From Daejeonella sp. (GTDB lineage Bacteria > Bacteroidota > Bacteroidia > Sphingobacteriales > Sphingobacteriaceae), in contig JAURKO010000141.1 in NCBI GenBank assembly GCA_030831705.1, positions 1-33,627 of the forward strand: a stretch of DNA of 33,627 bases, read 5' to 3'. The translations under genes and the position numbers were made by a program. Positions within the stretch are counted from its first letter, which is position 1, and every line of letters starts with the position of its first letter. The notes beneath the pieces are model-generated. The model made no database searches. It saw nothing but the letters and a program-made list of their open reading frames with translations, and was not told the DNA's origin. This document shows, in pieces, positions 1 to 7,280 of this stretch.

Positions 1-960
1 ATACTCTTCTATCAGGTATTCTCCAACTAATCCGGCATGCCAAGAAGTTCCGCAGGCAACAATTATAATCCGGTCAATACTTTTTAGTTTTTCTGTATAT
101 TCTTTAATGCCGCCCAGCTGGACATAACCCTCGGCAGGATATATGCGACCTCTCATACAGTCTTTAATAGACCTCGGCTGTTCAAAAATCTCTTTAAGCA
201 TGAAATGGTCAAATCCCCCTTTTTCAAGCATTTCGAGTTTTAGCTCCAGTTCTTGAACGTAGGGAATTTGAATAGTATTGTCAATATTTTTTATCAATAT
301 TTCATCTCTATCAATAAAAGCAATTTCGTTATCATTCAGGTAAATCACGTTTTTAGTATATTCTATGATTGGGGAAGCATCAGAGGCAATAAAATATTCA
401 CCTTTTCCAACTCCAAGGACCATAGGGCTACCCTTGCGTGCAGCAATTAATTCATCAGGTTTATCCTGATCCATTATCACAATGGCATAAGCACCAATCA
501 CTTTATCGAGTGCAATTCTGACTGCCTCCCTAATGTCAAGGGCAGTCTGTGATTGGATATCTTCAATTAAATGTATCAGAACTTCAGTATCTGTATCACT
601 ATTAAAAATATGCCCTCTTGACAATAATGTTGCTTTCAGGCTGGAGTAGTTTTCTATAATTCCGTTGTGGATAATCGCAAGGCTACCATTACCAGATGTA
701 TGAGGATGTGAATTGCGGTCTGATGGTTCGCCATGTGTTGCCCAACGAGTATGGCCCATGCCCATAGTTCCATAAAGGTTTTTCCCTTCTACGGAACGCT
801 TTAGATCGCTTACTTTTCCGGCTTTTTTATAGATATTCAGATTGCCATTCATAAGCGCCACTCCAGCGCTGTCATATCCTCTATACTCCAGTCTTTGGAG
901 TCCTTTGATAATTATAGGCCAGGCATCACGATGTCCGATGTAACCAACAATTCCACACAT
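1..960 (-). CDS. glmS: Glutamine--fructose-6-phosphate aminotransferase (isomerizing), 5' part
   Basis: Makes glucosamine-6-phosphate from fructose-6-phosphate and glutamine in the cytoplasm, the first step towards UDP-GlcNAc for peptidoglycan and LPS. The open frame gives 320 residues from an ATG and runs off the left edge; full-length GlmS is about 610 residues, so roughly half is seen. The protein starts MCGIVGYIG, so the catalytic nucleophile is Cys2 of a class II glutamine amidotransferase. Other family motifs are RLEYRGYDSAG, the GHTRWATHG loop, HNGIIENY and, near the visible end, FDHFMLKEIFEQP and IIIVACGTSWHAG, which opens the first SIS sugar-isomerase domain. No frameshift is seen. 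A weak -7-like box (TAAGTTTC, minus strand, near 979-987) lies upstream. No glmS ribozyme is evident, as expected outside Firmicutes. Confidence 0.97.
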   Translation of the reverse strand, partial: MCGIVGYIGHRDAWPIIIKGLQRLEYRGYDSAGVALMNGNLNIYKKAGKVSDLKRSVEGKNLYGTMGMGHTRWATHGEPSDRNSHPHTSGNGSLAIIHNGIIENYSSLKATLLSRGHIFNSDTDTEVLIHLIEDIQSQTALDIREAVRIALDKVIGAYAIVIMDQDKPDELIAARKGSPMVLGVGKGEYFIASDASPIIEYTKNVIYLNDNEIAFIDRDEILIKNIDNTIQIPYVQELELKLEMLEKGGFDHFMLKEIFEQPRSIKDCMRGRIYPAEGYVQLGGIKEYTEKLKSIDRIIIVACGTSWHAGLVGEYLIEEY

Positions 961-1205
961 AATTATAATTTAATTTAACGAAACTTAATATTTTAAAATC
1001 TCACACCTACCTGTCGATAGGCAGGGAAACATAGTTTTTAAACTTTGATTCTAGCTATGTGATTTACAAGCTATGTGTCCTTTAAAGCGAAGTTTAGGTC
1101 AATCCTATGTGGTTAGATATTGATCTTTAGACATCTTTATATCGAACTCACGTTAATTTAATAAAACTAATACTTTGCGGGAAGTAAATATGAATTTGAT
1201 GGGGC
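961..1205. other. Intergenic gap with palindrome and short repeats
   Basis: No gene is seen in these 245 bases. The stretch holds a 20-nt near-perfect palindrome (separate entry), two copies of AGCTATGTG (1053-1061 and 1069-1077), and nested complementary arms: ACATAG (1029-1034) with CTATGT (1105-1110), and TAAACTT (1039-1045) with AAGTTTA (1090-1096). The glmS promoter must lie here or further upstream. Confidence 0.6.
1006..1025. repeat. 20-nt imperfect palindrome (CCTACCTG...GGCAGG)
   Basis: Folding the 20 bases about their centre gives C-G, C-G, T-A, one A/C mismatch, then C-G, C-G, T-A, a G-T wobble, T-A and C-G. GC-rich CCTGCC...GGCAGG palindromes of this shape are, as I recall, common dispersed intergenic repeats in Bacteroidota; that link is from memory and not tested here. 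Confidence 0.5.
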
Positions 1206-2585
1206 TTAATTAATTTTGCTGTATATAATTCTGAGCTTCATTTGATAGCTCAATCCTGATTTTCCACTTCCAAGTATAGACCCGCCTGCAGTACTTCCTG
1301 AAACTACCGGACCAACCGATCGATTGTAATCGGCATTGACTGGCGCAATAAAGGTGTCGTATTGTTTTAACTTACCTTTTAGGATGTCCTGTATATAGCT
1401 TGTGATTTGAAATTTGTATTGATTTTTATTTGAGTCATAAAAACCGCCAAAATCAGCATCAGTTAAAGAAAATGCTGCTTCTGTGCTAAAATCAGGTATG
1501 AATTGTCTCTGACTTGCAATGTCAGTGCGGTACATGATTAGTCTCGAAGCGGGTTTAAATCCGTCTGATCTGCCAATAACAGATACAATTAGCTCTGCTT
1601 TATTGATGGTAATATTTCCAAGATTTTTTAGTTTCTCAATATGGGGAAAGCGAATCTTTGTGCGAAGTCCTGCCAATCCTTGAACATAAGTAATATTCTG
1701 TTGGCTGGTACTATTCAAATTTGCAGGTATAGCGGTACCGGTGTAGTCATGTTTAAAGTCGGCGATTACAGGTAACGTGTTATTGACAATCGGAAATTTG
1801 TGCAATACTGTATCAGTTGTCGCCCCATTTTGACTTTTATAATAAATTTCCAGTTTGCTCGAGTCGGTTAGATTGAAGAATGCTATCCCCCCCGGACCTG
1901 TACTCTGTGCTTTATTAATGGTGAGATAAAATCCTTTGACTGCTTTGTTTAGGAGGTCATTGCTACTTAAAGTAGTGGTGCTGGCATTAAGAAAGTTTGT
2001 AGTAACAAAATTTGAATTGATTGGAATTCGCATTTGGGGTGGCTTACTTACTGTTTTATCTGGCTTCCCTGTCACAATTTCATTGATTCGTACGCTGTCC
2101 CTGATACTAAATCTAAGTCTCCTACTACCAATTACAGTAGATGCATAGCTTTGAGGCTGCGTATTATAATATTGAACGGAGGTACTTAATGGATTATTTA
2201 GCTGATGAACATCAACTTGAAAATTCGATGTGCTATCACCGTAAAATTCATTAGCATAATAGAGCACCAGTACTGCCGAATCTAATACCGGTAATGTTCC
2301 GAAAGAAAGCCCGGGAGGATCCATAGTCAGGGACATTGCAATATTCGCAGTTGTTTTTCCGAAAATGGGATCAATAAAATGCCCAAGAGGATACTTAGAT
2401 AAGGTATTGGTAACCATGGTATCATCCTTTGCCGTGAAGGATACTAAAGTTATTGTATCTGTAAAAGTACCCGTAACTGCCGTAGAAGGGTCAACCTCAA
2501 GTCCGATAGAATCTGTGTTCTGGCAGCTACTTAAAATAAAAAGACTTATCAACAAGGTTAATAAGTCTAGTTTGTATAATTTCAT
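1206..2585 (-). CDS. DUF4270 family outer-surface lipoprotein
   Basis: A 459-residue predicted lipoprotein of unknown function. The N-terminus is a short basic stretch, a hydrophobic core (LLTLLISLFILSS) and a lipobox ending at Cys21, followed by QNTDSIGLEVDP. The body is Thr/Ser-rich and beta-rich, typical of DUF4270, a family restricted to Bacteroidota and, to my knowledge, often located between the half-length starch synthase gene and glmS exactly as here. The start ATG is 88 bases after the stop of the upstream starch-synthase-like gene on the same strand, so the two may be cotranscribed. The final residues MKLRIIYSKIN form a beta strand with an ordinary stop. Family assignment rests on N-terminal pattern, length and neighbourhood; biochemical role is not known. 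Confidence 0.85.
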   Translation of the reverse strand: MKLYKLDLLTLLISLFILSSCQNTDSIGLEVDPSTAVTGTFTDTITLVSFTAKDDTMVTNTLSKYPLGHFIDPIFGKTTANIAMSLTMDPPGLSFGTLPVLDSAVLVLYYANEFYGDSTSNFQVDVHQLNNPLSTSVQYYNTQPQSYASTVIGSRRLRFSIRDSVRINEIVTGKPDKTVSKPPQMRIPINSNFVTTNFLNASTTTLSSNDLLNKAVKGFYLTINKAQSTGPGGIAFFNLTDSSKLEIYYKSQNGATTDTVLHKFPIVNNTLPVIADFKHDYTGTAIPANLNSTSQQNITYVQGLAGLRTKIRFPHIEKLKNLGNITINKAELIVSVIGRSDGFKPASRLIMYRTDIASQRQFIPDFSTEAAFSLTDADFGGFYDSNKNQYKFQITSYIQDILKGKLKQYDTFIAPVNADYNRSVGPVVSGSTAGGSILGSGKSGLSYQMKLRIIYSKIN

Positions 2586-2673
2586 CCGTATTACATTAAA
2601 TTTTAAAAGCTTGCAGACTCTTTACAACTCCTGGTAATTCCTCCTTATTTTTATTAGGTCTGCTTATTTACAA

Positions 2674-3498
2674 TTAAATTAATGAAACTAATTCCTCAGT
2701 AACAATTTCTTCGTAAAGGTTGTAATAATTTTCGTAATCTGCAGTGGAATTGAATTCTAAAAGCGGTTTATTGCATTTTTTAACAAACTTTAACACTTCT
2801 TCGTTAATATTTTCACAAGCACATACTACCGCATCAGAATAGGAGATTGCTCCAAGATTCAAAGCTGTATTAGTGGCACGAGAATAAATATCAGTATGAT
2901 CTGCATTCATTCCATTCATAATTGCTTTGGTAGCAAATTCAGAACTAAGTGAATTATCAAAATTATCATCATATACAGAGTAAACAACTTTTGCGTTTTT
3001 AAAAGCTGGATCATCTTTATATAAAGTTTTTAAATAAGCAGGTACAAGTGCGCTCATCCAGCCATGACAATGAACTATATCAGGAGACCAGCCTAATTTT
3101 TTTACAGTTTCTAGAGCTCCTTTACAGAAAAATATGGTTCTTTCATCGTTGTCGGCATAGAACTTATTGTTGTTATCTGTAAAGACATGCTTTCTCTGAA
3201 AGTATTCTTCATTATCAAGGAAATAAACCTGCATTCTGGCAGAAGGAATAGAGGCAACCTTTATAATTAATGGATTGTCGTTATCATTTATCATGATATT
3301 CATACCTGAAAGCCGGATTACTTCATGTAATCTGTTGCGTCGTTCGTTAATATTGCCGAAACGTGGCATTAGAATCCGGATTTCAAATCCCTTATCCTGC
3401 ATCGCCTGAGGCAAGTGGCGGGTAATTTCGGAAATTTTGGTAAGTTCAAGGAAAGGCGACATCTCATGCGTAATAAAAAGAATCTTCGTTTTTGCCAT
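2674..3498 (-). CDS. Glycogen/starch synthase-like protein, GT5 N-terminal domain only
   Basis: About 274 residues matching only the first half (the acceptor-side Rossmann domain) of GT5 glycogen synthases. The start MAKTKILFITHEMSPFLE resembles the GlgA opening in which a Lys-x-Gly loop binds ADP-glucose; here the equivalent reads ELTKISEITRHLP, with no KxGGLxD. PDIVHCHGWMSALVP matches the GlgA 'HDWhtal' region. The C-terminal nucleotide-sugar-binding half of a full GlgA (about 480 residues) is absent, and the frame ends cleanly at ELVSLI with no remnant beyond. Such short versions beside panC and DUF4270 occur across Bacteroidota, so this is probably an ancestral protein and not a local truncation; whether it is catalytic is doubtful. 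I chose the ATG over a TTG 45 bases upstream because that TTG sits inside the -7 box. Confidence 0.85.
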   Translation of the reverse strand: MAKTKILFITHEMSPFLELTKISEITRHLPQAMQDKGFEIRILMPRFGNINERRNRLHEVIRLSGMNIMINDNDNPLIIKVASIPSARMQVYFLDNEEYFQRKHVFTDNNNKFYADNDERTIFFCKGALETVKKLGWSPDIVHCHGWMSALVPAYLKTLYKDDPAFKNAKVVYSVYDDNFDNSLSSEFATKAIMNGMNADHTDIYSRATNTALNLGAISYSDAVVCACENINEEVLKFVKKCNKPLLEFNSTADYENYYNLYEEIVTEELVSLI

Positions 3499-3540
3499 CT
3501 CCGGTCTGATTAATTTAAGTGTAAGAAATTTTTCGAACCA

Positions 3541-3548
3541 CAAATGTA
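3541..3548 (-). promoter_or_regulatory. -7 box of the starch-synthase-like/DUF4270 transcription unit
   Basis: Read on the minus strand the bases are TACATTTG, a full match to the Bacteroidota TAnnTTTG element. A TTG 20 bases further upstream could serve as a partial -33 element. Transcription would start about 35 to 40 bases before the chosen ATG. Confidence 0.55.
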
Positions 3549-3588
3549 AGCATTATCTTATAAAATATCAATGAATTAGGTAAGTTGT

Positions 3589-3620
3589 TTTGGTTGTGTT
3601 TAACTAAATAACCATTTTTG
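3589..3620 (+). promoter_or_regulatory. Candidate panC promoter
   Basis: TTTG at 3589-3592 is followed after 20 bases by CATTTTTG at 3613-3620, seven of eight matches to TAnnTTTG. The predicted transcript start, about 3625, lies downstream of the first in-frame TTG (3618) and upstream of the second (3645), which supports the shorter panC. Confidence 0.4.
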
Positions 3621-3644
3621 ACTGCATTTAAATCAAATTGTAAT

Positions 3645-4499
3645 TTGAAAATCTTTAATAAAAGGGAAGATATACACCATCATCTGAATAATTTAAGGTC
3701 AGCAGGTAAATCCATTGGATTTGTTCCGACTATGGGTGCATTGCATGCCGGCCATCTATCCTTAATAGAGGCAGCCCGCAACAAGACTGATGTGGTAGTT
3801 TGCAGTATTTTTGTAAATCCAACCCAGTTTAATGACAAAAAAGATTTAGAGAATTATCCGAGGACATTAAAGGAAGATCTCGAAAAATTGAGAGCTTTTA
3901 AGTGCGATATATTGTTTTTGCCAGAAGTAGAAGAAATGTATAATAGTTCGGAAATCTGGAAAATCAGTCTGGGTGATCTGGATAAGATACTTGAAGGAAA
4001 AATAAGACCAGGTCATTATCAGGGGGTGACGCAAATCGTAAACAAATTGTTTGATACGCTAAAACCAGACTTTGCTTTTTTTGGCCAAAAAGATTACCAG
4101 CAGGTAATGGTAATTTCCCATATGGTGAGAAAGATGAAGATCGATGTCAAAATTGTTGTTTGTCCCATCATCAGAGAAATGGATGGTTTGGCAATGAGTT
4201 CCAGGAATGTTTATCTCTCACCCGAAGAAAGAATCCAGTCGCTTGCATTATACCATGCGTTAACATTGGCTCAAAACTTATTCGAAACGCAATCTATTGT
4301 TGAGACAAAAAAAAGGGTAAGATCTTTTCTTGATTCATGCCCTGGAATAGAGACCGAATATTTTGAAATTTTTAATGCTCGTACATTTAAGCCTCTCAAC
4401 TCAAAGAACGCAGAAGTAACCATCGCTCTGATAGCAGCCAAAATTGGGAAAATCAGGATCATAGATAATATGTACCTGAATAAAGGAAATTCACATTGA
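3645..4499 (+). CDS. panC: Pantoate--beta-alanine ligase (pantothenate synthetase)
   Basis: Joins pantoate and beta-alanine with ATP to make pantothenate, the vitamin B5 precursor of coenzyme A; cytoplasmic. Signature motifs are present: FVPTMGALHAGHLSLI with the HxGH nucleotide-binding motif, VVVCSIFVNPTQF, the pantoate site GHYQGVTQIVNKLF, FGQKDYQQ and MSSRN (KMSKS-like). No ATG occurs in frame before the conserved block; an in-frame stop lies at 3609 and only TTG codons at 3618 and 3645 are available. The second gives 284 residues starting LKIFNKREDI read as Met, the usual family length and N-terminus; the first would add nine residues. The stop TGA overlaps the next gene's TTG start (TTGA). 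The usual partner panD (aspartate decarboxylase), often adjacent in this phylum, is not in the window. Confidence 0.95.
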   Translation: MKIFNKREDIHHHLNNLRSAGKSIGFVPTMGALHAGHLSLIEAARNKTDVVVCSIFVNPTQFNDKKDLENYPRTLKEDLEKLRAFKCDILFLPEVEEMYNSSEIWKISLGDLDKILEGKIRPGHYQGVTQIVNKLFDTLKPDFAFFGQKDYQQVMVISHMVRKMKIDVKIVVCPIIREMDGLAMSSRNVYLSPEERIQSLALYHALTLAQNLFETQSIVETKKRVRSFLDSCPGIETEYFEIFNARTFKPLNSKNAEVTIALIAAKIGKIRIIDNMYLNKGNSH

Positions 4500-5494
4500 G
4501 AATTTTACCAAAAAATTGGGTCAGATATCTAATTGTTCTGACACTTGGAATTTTATTGCTTTACTTAGCTTTTAAAGGGCAAGACCTCAACAAAATGATT
4601 TCTGATTTACAGAAGGCGAATTTTGAATGGGTAATTCTTTCCATCATAATAATTTTGATAGCTCATTTTCTCAGAGCATACAGATGGAATTTGATGATCG
4701 GCTCGCTTGGTCATGGTACACCTTCTTTAATGAAGACTTTTCATGCGTTAATTATGGGATATCTTGCCAATCTGGCTTTCCCGCGCATGGGGGAGTTGGC
4801 GAGGTGCACAGCGCTAAATAAATCTGACAAAATTCCTGTAACAAAGCTTTTAGGTACAGTGATTGCAGAACGTGTAGTTGATTTATTGATGCTGGGCTTA
4901 ATATTTTTACTCGCTATTTTGTTAGAGTTTAAATCATTATCTGGATTTTTAAACGAGCATGTACTGAGCAAGTTTAGTGGTAGGATAGGAGAAATTATCT
5001 TGATTATGTTAGGATTAATTCTCCTTTCTGTGAGTAGTACCTTCTTAGTAATTATGATTAAAAAAAGAAAATGGGGATTCACCGAGCCTATCTTTCATTT
5101 TTTTTCAGGTATGAAAGCAGGAATTCTAACTTTAAAAAGATTGGATAATAAAGCAGGATTTCTGCTCAGTTCGGTATTGATATGGGTGCTCTACGGACTT
5201 TCTTCATACTTCTGTTTTTTTGCTCTGAACGCTACTTCATCTCTGGGCCCGGGAGCCGCTCTCTCAACTTTAGTATTTGGAAGTCTTGCAATGATTGCTC
5301 CAGTCCAGGGAGGAATAGGCGCATTTCACTGGATGGTCTCAGAGGGTTTGCTAGCATATGGTATATCCAAAACTGATGGACTTTCTTACGCGTTGTTAGT
5401 TCATACAAGTCAAACAATAATTATCCTTTTTATTGGTTCATTAAGTTTAATTTTGTTTCTAAAGGAATCTAATCGTAAACAATCCAATGAGTAG
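4496..5494 (+). CDS. UPF0104 / LPG-synthase-type integral membrane protein
   Basis: A 332-residue polytopic membrane protein with about eight hydrophobic segments (roughly residues 10-26, 42-60, 120-143, 160-187, 210-236, 250-272, 300-325). It fits the flippase-like domain family related to the membrane half of lysylphosphatidylglycerol synthase (MprF) and AglD, with the family features LRAYRWNLMIG, NLAFPRMGELAR, ERVVDLLML and, late, PVQGGIGAFHWMVSEGL. The soluble aminoacyl-transfer domain of MprF is absent, so lysyl transfer is not expected; lipid translocation is the usual inference. It starts with TTG overlapping the panC stop by four bases (TTGA) and its end overlaps rfaE2 by eight bases, implying translational coupling. 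The substrate is unknown; coupling to rfaE2 hints at envelope lipid or LPS metabolism. Confidence 0.85.
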   Translation: MRILPKNWVRYLIVLTLGILLLYLAFKGQDLNKMISDLQKANFEWVILSIIIILIAHFLRAYRWNLMIGSLGHGTPSLMKTFHALIMGYLANLAFPRMGELARCTALNKSDKIPVTKLLGTVIAERVVDLLMLGLIFLLAILLEFKSLSGFLNEHVLSKFSGRIGEIILIMLGLILLSVSSTFLVIMIKKRKWGFTEPIFHFFSGMKAGILTLKRLDNKAGFLLSSVLIWVLYGLSSYFCFFALNATSSLGPGAALSTLVFGSLAMIAPVQGGIGAFHWMVSEGLLAYGISKTDGLSYALLVHTSQTIIILFIGSLSLILFLKESNRKQSNE

Positions 5495-5981
5495 GCTAGA
5501 AAACATTAAAAATAAGATCTATACTCAGGCAGACTTAAAGGCCATACTGAATGTTTGGCGTTTGCTCGAAAAGAAAATAGTTTTTACAAATGGATGCTTT
5601 GATCTTTTACATCTGGGGCACATAGATTATTTATCAAAGGCGGCTGATATGGGAGATAAACTGGTTATCGGACTAAATTCTGATGCTTCTGTTGCAGCCT
5701 TGAAGGGTGCTGGCAGACCTATTTCTGATCAAATTTCTAGGTCAGTATTGCTGGCTTCATTTTCCTTTGTGGATGCAGTTGTTCTATTTGATGACCCTAC
5801 TCCGATTCAGCTTATCGAATGGGTTAGGCCAGATGTTCTTGTTAAAGGCGCTGATTATACCATTGATAAGATTGCTGGTGCCGAAATGGTAATGCAGTAT
5901 GGTGGATTAGTAAAGACTATCGATTTTTTAAATGGCTATTCTACCAGCCTTATTGAGAAAAAGATAAAATCCAATCCTTAA
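5487..5981 (+). CDS. rfaE2: D-glycero-beta-D-manno-heptose 1-phosphate adenylyltransferase
   Basis: Transfers AMP from ATP to heptose-1-phosphate, giving the ADP-heptose precursor of the LPS inner core; cytoplasmic. The 164-residue protein is a single nucleotidyltransferase domain with FTNGCFDLLHLGH (HxGH at about residues 42-45), the RPDVLVKGADY segment and a late YSTSLIEKK motif that stands in for the ISTT of cytidylyltransferases. In enterobacteria this activity is the C-terminal half of HldE; here the sugar kinase half is missing, so it is the stand-alone type and a separate kinase is expected elsewhere. The ATG lies inside the 3' end of the UPF0104 gene (eight-base overlap), making it the third gene of the panC operon. 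A related glycerol-3-phosphate cytidylyltransferase is less likely given GADY and length. Confidence 0.92.
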   Translation: MSRLENIKNKIYTQADLKAILNVWRLLEKKIVFTNGCFDLLHLGHIDYLSKAADMGDKLVIGLNSDASVAALKGAGRPISDQISRSVLLASFSFVDAVVLFDDPTPIQLIEWVRPDVLVKGADYTIDKIAGAEMVMQYGGLVKTIDFLNGYSTSLIEKKIKSNP

Positions 5982-6123
5982 TTATCAATTGAGTATCATA
6001 ATTCAAAAAAATAAGGTGCTTTCCTTGATCCTGGCTATAATTATCACAAATATTTCTTAATATTAACGTTAGACCAATTACTGATTACGCCTAAAGATTT
6101 TTTTAGGTTAAAAACCATTTAGT

Positions 6124-7263
6124 ATGTTTTTTGAATTTACGGAAGAGCAGCTGATGATTCAGCAAGCAGCCAGAGATTTTGCTATATCAGAGTTAAAGCC
6201 TGGTGTAATAGAAAGGGATGAACACCAAAAGTTCCCATATGAACAGATCAAGAAACTAGGAGAGCTTGGTTTCATGGGTATGATGGTTGACCCAAAGTAT
6301 AATGGATCTGGGCTGGATACTATTTCCTATGTACTGGCTATGGAAGAGCTCTCGAAAATAGATGCTTCTGCTTCCGTTGTAGTTTCTGTTAATAATTCAT
6401 TGGTCTGTTTCGGACTTGAGAAATATGGTTCTGACTTTCAAAAGGAAAAATATTTGAAACCGCTTGCATCTGGAGAAAAAATAGGTGCTTTTTGCCTTTC
6501 TGAGCCCGAAGCAGGCTCTGATGCGACTTCACAGCAAACCAGCGCAATTGATATGGGGGATTATTACCTTTTGAATGGCACTAAAAACTGGATCACGAAT
6601 GGCGGAAATGCATCTACCTACCTGGTTATAGCCCAAACCAATCCCGCACAAAGGCATAAGGGAATCAACGCTTTAATTGTTGAAAAAGGTATGGCAGGTT
6701 TCACAATTGGCCCTAAAGAAAATAAACTTGGAATACGTGCATCTGACACCCATTCTCTAATGTTCACGGATGTAAAAGTTCCTAAGGAAAATCGTATCGG
6801 CGAAGAGGGATTTGGATTTTCTTTTGCTATGAAAACATTGGATGGTGGCCGGATAGGAATTGCCGCACAAGCTCTCGGAATAGCTTCGGGGGCATATGAG
6901 ATGGCTTTGCAATATTCCAAAGAACGTCGGACATTCGGAAAACCAATTTCGTCACATCAGGCAATTCAGTTTAAACTTGCAGATATGGCTACTGAAATTG
7001 AAGCTGCCAGAATGCTATGCTTAAAAGCTGCCTGGTTAAAAGACAAAGGACTACCCTATGCCCTAGCAAGCTCAATGGCTAAGCTTTTTGCCTCGCAGGT
7101 AGCAATGAAAACCACTATAGAAGCAGTACAAATTCATGGGGGTTATGGATTTGTTAAAGAATTTCACGTTGAACGACTGATGCGGGATGCAAAGATTACC
7201 CAAATTTATGAAGGAACATCTGAAATTCAACGTATTGTGATCGCCCGTGAGATTTTAAAATAG
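6124..7263 (+). CDS. Acyl-CoA dehydrogenase, short-chain type
   Basis: FAD flavoenzyme that introduces a trans-2,3 double bond into acyl-CoA and passes electrons to ETF; cytoplasmic beta-oxidation or branched-chain amino acid breakdown. At 379 residues it has the standard length and all three domains. Signature one is AFCLSEPEAGSDA (about residues 127-139), signature two is QIHGGYGFVKEFHVERLMRD (about 335-355), and the catalytic base is Glu363 in IYEGTSEIQR, the position used by short-chain (butyryl-CoA) enzymes. Exact chain length cannot be read from sequence. The 142-base gap upstream suggests its own promoter, though I see no clear TAnnTTTG; the TlpA-like gene follows after 17 bases and may be cotranscribed. 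Confidence 0.95.
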   Translation: MFFEFTEEQLMIQQAARDFAISELKPGVIERDEHQKFPYEQIKKLGELGFMGMMVDPKYNGSGLDTISYVLAMEELSKIDASASVVVSVNNSLVCFGLEKYGSDFQKEKYLKPLASGEKIGAFCLSEPEAGSDATSQQTSAIDMGDYYLLNGTKNWITNGGNASTYLVIAQTNPAQRHKGINALIVEKGMAGFTIGPKENKLGIRASDTHSLMFTDVKVPKENRIGEEGFGFSFAMKTLDGGRIGIAAQALGIASGAYEMALQYSKERRTFGKPISSHQAIQFKLADMATEIEAARMLCLKAAWLKDKGLPYALASSMAKLFASQVAMKTTIEAVQIHGGYGFVKEFHVERLMRDAKITQIYEGTSEIQRIVIAREILK

Positions 7264-7280
7264 TTAGACAGGTTTATTCT

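Noticed and set aside
961-1205. glmS ribozyme or other leader riboswitch
   Set aside because: No pseudoknotted ribozyme core or known riboswitch motif is recognisable, and the glmS ribozyme is a Firmicutes feature.
1936-2148. Forward-strand open frames inside the DUF4270 gene and similar frames in other genes
   Set aside because: They are antisense or out-of-frame shadows of well-supported genes, without their own domains or leaders.
3499-3543. Longer start (TTG) for the GT5-like gene
   Set aside because: The TTG is part of the TACATTTG -7 box and the added residues are not part of the family; the ATG at 3498 is preferred.
6090-6107. Hairpin CCTAAA...TTTAGG upstream of the acyl-CoA dehydrogenase
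   Set aside because: Six AT-rich pairs only, no T-run after it, and such structures are expected by chance in AT-rich DNA.
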